DNA of 33,446 nucleotides from JACDAN01 sp035265935 (lineage in GTDB: Bacteria > Actinomycetota > Thermoleophilia > Gaiellales > Gaiellaceae), in the NCBI GenBank assembly GCA_035265935.1, contig DATFOC010000054.1, forward strand, positions 1 through 33,446, in the 5' to 3' direction. This document shows positions 28,578 to 33,446 of this stretch, in pieces. A program made the translations under genes and the position numbers. Positions within the stretch are counted from its first letter, which is position 1; every line of letters begins with the position of its first letter. The notes under the pieces were generated by a model. It worked only from the letters and a program-made list of their open reading frames with translations, was not told the DNA's origin and did not search any database.

Positions 28578-29497
28578 GACACCGGCGTCTTCGCGCGTGG
28601 ATCGGGCAGCGGCGTCAGCGTCCGCTCGACCTGCTCGCGGTACTGCTCGAAGTTGGGCGGGAGAGACAACCGCTCGCCGAGCGACTCCAATGGCTCGTCC
28701 GACGTGAACCCGGGCCCGATCGTCGCGATCTCGAACAGCACGCCGCTTGGCTCGCGGAAGTAGATCGACTTGAAGTAGAAGCGGTCGATGACCGGTGTGG
28801 GCATGGCTCCTCCGGCCATCACCCGGTCGCGCCACGCTTCGTGGTCCTCGACCGGCGAGGACCAGGCGACGTGGTGGATCGTCCCGGCGCCCGGGATCCC
28901 GGGCTCGTCGGTCCTATCGTAGGCGTAGAAAGACCCGCGCTTCTCGCCGCGCGCCTCGTAGGTTTCCCCGTCGGGCGAATGGAAGCCCAGCGAGTCGGCG
29001 AGGAATCCGCTGCTCGCAAGCGAGTCGCGCGTGTAGGCGCGCACACCGTCGAATCCCTGCAGCGCGACCTCCTCGGGGATGTCGGGGTGCCGGGAGATCA
29101 GAGGCTCGTCGCCGGTCTCCACGACGGCCAGCTCGAGCCCGAGTCCTTCCGAATCCTCGAAGCGCACCCGGCCCGGCGAGCGCTCGCTCTCGATGCCCTC
29201 GTCCCCGAGGCGCTGCTCCCAGAAATCCAGCGCGTCCTCGCCAGCGACCCGCCAGACGACTCGGTGCACCATCCCGGCCCCGGCCCGGCCCTTTCGAGCT
29301 CCCGGGTACTCGAAGAAGGTGATGTCGGCGCCGGGGCTCCCGAGCTCATCGGCGTAGAAGAGGTGGTAGACGGTCGGGTCGTCCTGGTTCACGGTCTTCT
29401 TCACGAGGCGGAGGCCGAGGACCCGCCCGTAGAAATCGACATTGCCCGGCGCATCGCCGGTGATCGCCGTGATGTGGTGGATGCCTTCGAGGCGCAT
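28574..29497 (-). CDS. Ring-cleaving extradiol dioxygenase (MhqO-like, VOC superfamily)
   Basis: 307 residues in two VOC halves. N-terminal half: IHHITAITGDAPGNVDFYGR with metal His, and a GRAGAGMVHRVVWRV strand. C-terminal half: GAGTIHHVAWSSPVEDHEAW with metal His, and SGVLFEIATIGPGF with metal Glu. The FYGRVLGLRLVKKTVNQDD motif is typical of the MhqO/glyoxalase-like group linked to hydroquinone degradation and resistance. The ATG at 29497 has GGAGGG close upstream; a longer open frame is not supported. A TAACGT box at 29532-29527, overlapping the stop of the previous gene, may be its own promoter. The esterase gene follows, overlapping by 4 nt. Confidence 0.88.
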   Translation of the reverse strand: MRLEGIHHITAITGDAPGNVDFYGRVLGLRLVKKTVNQDDPTVYHLFYADELGSPGADITFFEYPGARKGRAGAGMVHRVVWRVAGEDALDFWEQRLGDEGIESERSPGRVRFEDSEGLGLELAVVETGDEPLISRHPDIPEEVALQGFDGVRAYTRDSLASSGFLADSLGFHSPDGETYEARGEKRGSFYAYDRTDEPGIPGAGTIHHVAWSSPVEDHEAWRDRVMAGGAMPTPVIDRFYFKSIYFREPSGVLFEIATIGPGFTSDEPLESLGERLSLPPNFEQYREQVERTLTPLPDPRAKTPVS

Positions 29498-29526
29498 GGC
29501 TCCCTCCGGTTGGATGTTCCGGAAGG

Positions 29527-29532
29527 ACGTTA
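29527..29532 (-). promoter_or_regulatory. Candidate -10 box of the dioxygenase-esterase pair
   Basis: TAACGT on the minus strand, overlapping the TAA stop of the coiled-coil gene, 29 nt before the dioxygenase ATG. This matches the arrangement at the aldolase gene (a -10 on the preceding stop, then a leader with Shine-Dalgarno). Confidence 0.35.
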
Positions 29533-30243
29533 GTGGCTGGAGGCGGGGTCGGAGCCCCACGAGCGCCCGTCGCCGCCGCGAAGCGCGTGCTCGCGGTGCT
29601 CGAGCTCCCGGTCGCGCTGCTCGAGGCGCCGCTGGCGCTCCTCGAGCTGCTGTTCCTTCGCGATCAACGTGTGCTGCGTCGCGCCGAGCGCCTGCTCGCG
29701 CTCGCGCAGCCGCTCGTCCTGCTGCCGGAGCTCGTGCTCTCGGCTCCGCAGCGCCGACTCGCGGCGAGTGATGTCCGCGGCGGACAGGACACGCTTGTGC
29801 TCCGCCTCCTCGAGCCGCCTGACGCGGTCGGCGAGATCCCGGGCCTTCTGCTCGGCGTCATTGACCTTCGCGTCGGCCCTGGCGAGGTAGGCCGCGGCTG
29901 TGGACTCGGTCTGGTCGAGCTCACGGATCAGGTGATCGATGCGACGGGTAGCCTCGAGGTCGGTCGCGCCGACCTCAGCAAGCCGCCGCTCGCGATGGGA
30001 CAGCTGAGCCTCCTCGGCCTCGGCAGCGGAGAGGCGCTCAGCGAGGTTCTGCTCACGCTCGACGAGTTTCTGCTCGATCGAGTCCAGGTCGGTGCCGCGC
30101 TCGTCGAGCATGTCGACCGCGGAGCGGAGGACGCGCCGCTCGAGGCGGCTACCCAGGCGCTGGCGCACGCCCTGGGCGGGCCAGTCGGGATCCTCGTGCG
30201 TGGCGGCGGCGTCCGAATCGGCCATGGCGGCTGCCTCTGACAT
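29530..30243 (-). CDS. Long coiled-coil protein, function unknown
   Basis: 237 residues. After a short Ala-rich start, almost the whole protein from about 40 to 225 is a charged coiled coil with heptad spacing, including runs such as RESALRSREHELRQQDERL and REREQAL, and RRLEQRDRELEHREHAL near the end. There is no signal, membrane helix or catalytic motif. I give the longer form starting at ATG 30243; the ATG at 30225 is as likely, since AGAGG lies 8 nt before it. It follows the HIT gene after 20 nt in the corA-HIT-coiled-coil run. A structural or scaffold role is only a guess. Confidence 0.72.
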   Translation of the reverse strand: MSEAAAMADSDAAATHEDPDWPAQGVRQRLGSRLERRVLRSAVDMLDERGTDLDSIEQKLVEREQNLAERLSAAEAEEAQLSHRERRLAEVGATDLEATRRIDHLIRELDQTESTAAAYLARADAKVNDAEQKARDLADRVRRLEEAEHKRVLSAADITRRESALRSREHELRQQDERLREREQALGATQHTLIAKEQQLEERQRRLEQRDRELEHREHALRGGDGRSWGSDPASSH

Positions 30244-30263
30244 CGGCAGCCGCGCGGCGAGTC

Positions 30264-30749
30264 TTAAGAGGGCCAGGCATCCGTGAGCCTCTTCCGCGTC
30301 TCGAGCAGGTGCTCGGGGATCACCTTCACGTCCGCCAGCACCGGCATGAAGTTCGTGTCTCCCGCCCAGCGAGGTACGACGTGGAGGTGGACGTGGTCGA
30401 CGACGCCGGCGCCCGCAATCCGCCCGAGGTTCCAGCCGAGGTTGTAGCCCTGCGGTGCGTAGACCTGCCCGAGCGCCCCGATCCCGTGGTGTGCGAGGCG
30501 ATGGACCTCCACTGCCTCGTCGTCCGTCAGCTCGCCGAACTCGCCAACGTGCCGGTTGGGCGCCACCATGAGGTGCCCGGACGCGTATGGGTACTTGTTG
30601 ACGAGCACCGTCGCCCGCTTGCCCCGGTGGACAAGGAGCGCCGCCTCGTCGTCGTCCGAACCGACCGCGTCGCAGAACAGGCAGCCGTCCAGCTCGTCGG
30701 CCTGCTGGATGTACTCGAGCCGCCAAGGCGCCCAGAGCGGCTTCGTCAA
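30264..30749 (-). CDS. HIT-family nucleotide hydrolase/phosphorylase
   Basis: 161 residues. LWAPWRLEYI at the start and GCLFCDAV (a Cys pair, one half of a possible zinc site) are typical of the Ap4A phosphorylase-like branch of the HIT family found in actinobacteria. The catalytic HIT motif is HVHLHVVPRW, with NLGRIAGAGVVDH before it and HLMVAPNRHV further upstream. Such enzymes cleave dinucleoside polyphosphates such as Ap4A. The TTG start overlaps the TGA stop of corA (TTGA), so translation is coupled. Substrate not determined. Confidence 0.92.
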   Translation of the reverse strand: MTKPLWAPWRLEYIQQADELDGCLFCDAVGSDDDEAALLVHRGKRATVLVNKYPYASGHLMVAPNRHVGEFGELTDDEAVEVHRLAHHGIGALGQVYAPQGYNLGWNLGRIAGAGVVDHVHLHVVPRWAGDTNFMPVLADVKVIPEHLLETRKRLTDAWPS

Positions 30750-31732
30750 ATCCAGCGCTTCCAGCGGAAGAAGCCGACGAGGCCGCCGAACACCCCCACC
30801 ATCGCGGCGACCGTCACCCAGAACGCCTCGTCCGTCCCCGAGCCGGGGAATTCGACGTTCATCCCGAAGATGCTCGCGAGGAGCGTCAGCGGAAGGAGCA
30901 CGGCGCTGAAGACCGTGAGCACGCGGAGCACGTCGTTCTGGCGGTGTGAGATCGCCGACTCGTTTGTCGCCTCCAAGGCCTCCACCACTTCCTTGTAGTT
31001 GTCGAGCAGGTCCCAGATCCGCTCGGAGGCGTCGACGAGGTCGTCGAAGTAGAGCTCGAGGTCCTCAGGCAGGAACCGCTCGACGTGGCGCTCGAGCAGG
31101 CGCAGGGTCGGCCTCTGCGGCTTGATGATCTTGCGGTAGCTGATGATCTCCTGCTTCGCGCGGGAGATGTCGCGGACGATCTCCTGCGAGTCCTCCTCCT
31201 GCTCGATGTCGTCCTCGATCGCGTCGAGCTTGTGACCGATCTTGTCGAGGATCGGGAAGCAGTAGTCGAAGAGGTCGTCGAGGACGTGGTACAGCAGGTA
31301 CCCGGAGCCCTTGGCGAAGAGACTGTCGCGAAGCTCCGGGTCGTCCGTCACCCGCTGAAAAAGCCGCGTGACAGGTAGGAGCTCGACCGTGGGCAGGGTC
31401 ACCAGGTACCCGTAGCCGAGGAAGACGTCCAGCTCGCCGGCGTTCAGCCGCTTCGCGGCCTTGTCGTAGACCGGGAAGTGGAGGACGACAAACCGGTAGT
31501 CGTCGTACTCGTCGACCTTCGGCCGCTGCCGCTTGGAGAGGACGTCCTCGATGTCGAGCGGGTGCCAGCCGAAGCGCTCGGCGAGCGCCGTCGCCTCCTC
31601 CGTGGTCGGGGAGTCGAGGTGGATCCAGGTCAGGCCGTGAGCGGCGAGCTCAGCAGGCTGGCGCGCAGGGGGTGCAGAAACCTCGCGAGCGATGTCGCGC
31701 GAGCGAGCCCGGATGCGGGGCAGGCTGGGCAT
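30746..31732 (-). CDS. corA: CorA-family magnesium/divalent cation transporter
   Basis: 328 residues. A large N-terminal cytoplasmic domain (HPLDIEDVLSKRQRPKVDEY, FVVLHFPVYD) and a long helix carrying acidic residues (DAIEDDIEQEEDSQEIVRDI) precede two C-terminal transmembrane helices. The first ends in the pore signature, here FGMN instead of the usual YGMN (LLASIFGMNVEFPG). The loop EFPGSGTDEAF and helix 2, WVTVAAMVGVFGGLVGFF, follow, ending in a basic KRWI. CorA channels work as pentamers for Mg uptake. It is the first gene of the run with HIT and coiled-coil genes; a TAGAAT box at 31773-31768 is a possible -10. Confidence 0.94.
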   Translation of the reverse strand: MPSLPRIRARSRDIAREVSAPPARQPAELAAHGLTWIHLDSPTTEEATALAERFGWHPLDIEDVLSKRQRPKVDEYDDYRFVVLHFPVYDKAAKRLNAGELDVFLGYGYLVTLPTVELLPVTRLFQRVTDDPELRDSLFAKGSGYLLYHVLDDLFDYCFPILDKIGHKLDAIEDDIEQEEDSQEIVRDISRAKQEIISYRKIIKPQRPTLRLLERHVERFLPEDLELYFDDLVDASERIWDLLDNYKEVVEALEATNESAISHRQNDVLRVLTVFSAVLLPLTLLASIFGMNVEFPGSGTDEAFWVTVAAMVGVFGGLVGFFRWKRWI

Positions 31733-31824
31733 CGATACTGAGCGGGTCCTCTAGGCGCATTGGCTCGATTCTAGCCGCGGCGAAGCAACCCTCCGTTTCG
31801 GCGGATCCGACACGGAGTCTTAGC

Positions 31825-31842
31825 GGCATCGCAAGCGACGCC
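31825..31842 (-). terminator. Hairpin after the intact MFS gene, candidate terminator (copy 2 of the repeated hairpin)
   Basis: On the minus strand GGCGTCGC-TT-GCGATGCC, 8 nt after the MFS stop. It matches the post-whiA hairpin at 8518-8535 in 17 of 18 positions; the flanks CTGA before and G after are also shared. The single change weakens one pair to G-T. Confidence 0.45.
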
Positions 31843-31850
31843 TCAGTTTC

Positions 31851-33119
31851 CTAGGCTTCGGCGACCGCGGGCTGCGCGCGTTTCGGCGTCGTGCGGGCTC
31901 CGGCCGGGATCGAGCGCTCGAGCGCGAGGGCCGCCGCGCCTGCGGCAAGGCACACCGCGGCTGCCGCGGGCCAGAGCGCATGCGGCCAGTGGTTGAGCAC
32001 GAGGCCGCCCACGGCAGGCCCGAGCGCGAATCCGACACCCCAGGAGAAGGCCGAGGCGGCCATGTAGCGCCCGATCAAGCTGTGGTCGGCGAGGTCGGCG
32101 ACGAGCGGCGCCTGGACCGTGCCGTGGAGACATTCGCCGACGGCGATGATCGTGAAGGTGAGGGCGAGGAAGCTCCAGGCGACCCACGCGTTCACGGCGA
32201 CTCCCGCGATCGGGACGAGCAGGAGCCCCACGGCCCAGACGACGCCGAGCACTGCGAGCGTCCGCATCCGGCGGTGTCCCTCGAGCAACCGTGCCATCGG
32301 CAGCTGCGACAGGACGATCACGAGCGTGTTCAGGAAGAAGAGGAGGCCGATCCCCTTTTCGGTCACCCCGGCCTCGTTCTTGGCGTAGACCGGCAGCGTC
32401 TCGAGCTGCGCCATCCCGGCCCCGATGAAGACGAAGTTCAAGGTGACGACGGCCATGAACACACGGTTCCGCACGACCTCGCCGTACCCGCCGCGCTCTC
32501 GCCCCTCGGGCCTGGGCGTCCGTGGCGGCGCCGGGACTCGGAGCAGGAAGACGGAGTACACGAGGAACGTTGCGGCGTCGGCCAGGAAGAGCACGGTGAA
32601 CGTGCTCGGGTCGCTCGTCGTTGCGATCAGGCCGCCGGCAAGGCCGCCGAGGCCGATGCCGAGGTTCATCATGACCCGCTGCATGGCGAAGGCCTGATGC
32701 CGTTGCGCCTGGGGAGTCAGGCCCGCGATCAGGGACGACTGGCTTGGCCAGAAGCCGCCGTTGCCGATGCCCGCGATTGCGCTGGCGAGGAACCCCTGCC
32801 AGGGTGTCTCGACGAAGGCGTAGCCGCCGAAGCCGATCGCCAGGAGCGCCAGGGACGCGGCCAGCGTCACCCGGCCGCCGATCCGATCAATGAGCGAGCC
32901 GATGATCGGGCCGGCGACGAGCCCGACCGCGGAGTTCGTGCCGACGATGAGCCCCGCTGTCGCGAGGTCGATGTCGCGGACGTTGTGCAGGTAGATGAAG
33001 AGGAACGGGTACGCGAGCCCGTTGCCGAGCGCGTTGACCAGCGCGCCTGCCTGCAGCGTGCGCACGGAGCTCGGCAGCGGCGGATTCAGCGTCCGCAGGT
33101 ACGCGCGCAGGAAATCCAC
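31851..33119 (-). CDS. MFS transporter, 12 transmembrane segments
   Basis: 422 residues. The hydrophobic pattern gives two six-helix halves. The MFS loop 2-3 signature appears as GSLIDRIGGRV (about 74-84), with GNGLAYPFLFIYLH in helix 1 and RVMMNLGIGLGGLAGGLI in helix 5. A central cytoplasmic loop is basic and Pro-rich (PAPPRTPRPEGRERGG). It is probably a drug or metabolite exporter of the DHA1 type; the substrate is unknown. The GTG start is 8 nt after a TAGGTT box, so leaderless. It is not closely similar to the broken transporter at 4730-5961. A repeated hairpin follows its stop; corA lies downstream on the same strand with its own likely promoter. Confidence 0.9.
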   Translation of the reverse strand: MDFLRAYLRTLNPPLPSSVRTLQAGALVNALGNGLAYPFLFIYLHNVRDIDLATAGLIVGTNSAVGLVAGPIIGSLIDRIGGRVTLAASLALLAIGFGGYAFVETPWQGFLASAIAGIGNGGFWPSQSSLIAGLTPQAQRHQAFAMQRVMMNLGIGLGGLAGGLIATTSDPSTFTVLFLADAATFLVYSVFLLRVPAPPRTPRPEGRERGGYGEVVRNRVFMAVVTLNFVFIGAGMAQLETLPVYAKNEAGVTEKGIGLLFFLNTLVIVLSQLPMARLLEGHRRMRTLAVLGVVWAVGLLLVPIAGVAVNAWVAWSFLALTFTIIAVGECLHGTVQAPLVADLADHSLIGRYMAASAFSWGVGFALGPAVGGLVLNHWPHALWPAAAAVCLAAGAAALALERSIPAGARTTPKRAQPAVAEA

Positions 33120-33127
33120 GAGAACGG

Positions 33128-33133
33128 AACCTA
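33128..33133 (-). promoter_or_regulatory. -10 box of the MFS gene
   Basis: TAGGTT on the minus strand, 8 nt before the GTG at 33119. It lies in the 38-nt gap between the MFS gene and the divergent tRNA-Arg. Confidence 0.42.
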
Positions 33134-33157
33134 CCCACGGCTAGACTGCGGGCTTCC

Positions 33158-33230
33158 GGGCCAGTAGCTCAGGGGATAGAGCGCGCGCCTCCGGAGCGCG
33201 AGGTCGCAGGTTCGATTCCTGCCTGGCCCA
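33158..33230 (+). tRNA. tRNA-Arg (anticodon CCG)
   Basis: A 73-nt cloverleaf. Acceptor GGGCCAG/CTGGCCC; D stem GCTC/GAGC; anticodon stem CGCGC/GCGCG with loop CTCCGGA (anticodon CCG, reading CGG); T stem GCAGG/CCTGC with loop TTCGATT; discriminator A. CCA is not encoded. A tyrosine-integrase gene ends 46 nt downstream, so the 3' half of this tRNA is a likely attachment site. Confidence 0.95.
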
Positions 33231-33276
33231 CTATCCGCTCCAGCAGCGGGATCGCGTACGGGCTGGCGGGAACGAT

Positions 33277-33446
33277 TCACCTTTCGGCCTCCTCGTCCAG
33301 GACCTGGCGCCTCGTCTCCTCGAGCTGGTCAATGTCCCAATCCGTGTAGATGTCGCCGGTCGTCGTGATCGACGAGTGGCCGAGTAGCTTCTGGACGGCC
33401 TTGAGGTTCCCGGTTTTGTCGAGGACGACCTGGCCGGCGGTATGCC
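33277..33446 (-). CDS. Tyrosine recombinase/phage integrase, C-terminal part (runs off the window)
   Basis: The last 56 codons are inside the window. They begin at HTAGQVVLDKTGNLKAVQKL, continue LLGHSSITTTGDIYTDWD and end LEETRRQVLDEEAER before a TGA at 33279-33277. These are the final catalytic elements of a tyrosine recombinase: the Arg-His-Thr box (the Arg codon is cut by the window edge, xGG), the second His in LLGHSS, and the nucleophile Tyr in GDIYT. The 5' part lies beyond 33446. The gene ends 46 nt from the 3' end of tRNA-Arg, the classic arrangement of an element integrated at a tRNA. Confidence 0.88.
   Translation of the reverse strand, partial: HTAGQVVLDKTGNLKAVQKLLGHSSITTTGDIYTDWDIDQLEETRRQVLDEEAER

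Noticed and set aside
1..33446. CRISPR arrays, rRNA genes, insertion sequences with transposases
   Set aside because: No regularly spaced direct repeats, no rRNA-like sequence and no transposase motifs were seen.

Overview
The window is a GC-rich, densely coded bacterial chromosome segment. The gene set is actinobacterial: WhiA, an Lsr2-like protein, a HemQ-type coproheme decarboxylase, many GTG/TTG starts and apparently leaderless genes. My best guess is a deep-branching actinobacterium of the Thermoleophilia/Gaiellales type. That is an inference from gene content only, without a search.

Layout. 1-2490: a small membrane protein, then on the minus strand hemQ and a secreted clan GH-A glycosidase-like protein. 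2518-4368: uvrC. 4401-5961: a small gene with one frameshift and an MFS transporter broken by one stop and about five frameshifts. 5912-7573: pruA (minus), divergent from whiA (7597-8505). 8506-10865: an accessory stretch holding a mini Lsr2-like protein, a polysaccharide deacetylase without signal peptide, and about 860 bases without a gene but with unusual repeats and hairpins. 10866-12305: a second secreted GH-A-like protein, paralogous to the first. 12386-16647: glycolytic operon gap-pgk-tpiA-gpmI. 16674-19597: an ECF sigma factor facing a minus-strand operon of phosphoesterase, lipoprotein and Ser/Thr kinase. 19572-24613: M48 protease, DUF3467 protein, argS, glpX and class I fructose-bisphosphate aldolase. 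24645-26861: lipoprotein, tRNA-Gly with a strong terminator, SGNH hydrolase, membrane-bound cyclic-nucleotide-binding protein. 26943-27945: remnants of three different genes. 27888-31732: minus-strand mhqD-like esterase, mhqO-like dioxygenase, coiled-coil protein, HIT hydrolase and CorA. 31851-33119: an intact MFS transporter. 33158-33446: tRNA-Arg followed by the 3' end of a tyrosine integrase, probably the edge of an integrated element.

How it fits together. uvrC, whiA and gap-pgk-tpiA belong to a neighbourhood widely conserved in Gram-positives (uvrC-rapZ-yvcK-whiA-gap-pgk-tpi), but rapZ and yvcK are absent here and other genes have moved in. With glpX and fba 6-7 kb away, the window encodes interconversion of fructose 6-phosphate/FBP and 2-phosphoglycerate except the kinase step. 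MhqO plus MhqD suggests quinone detoxification.

The most interesting signals are regulatory or structural. A -10-like TANNNT box lies 6-9 nt before many start codons (leaderless genes), and three divergent pairs separated by 17-27 nt have overlapping -10 boxes on opposite strands. A hairpin of about 22 nt is repeated after whiA and after the intact MFS gene. The gene-free stretch 10008-10865 holds a two-copy hairpin repeat and a Y-shaped inverted repeat. Pgk is unusually compact and ArgS has a degenerate HIGH motif. I found no clear new multi-gene defence or biosynthetic system.
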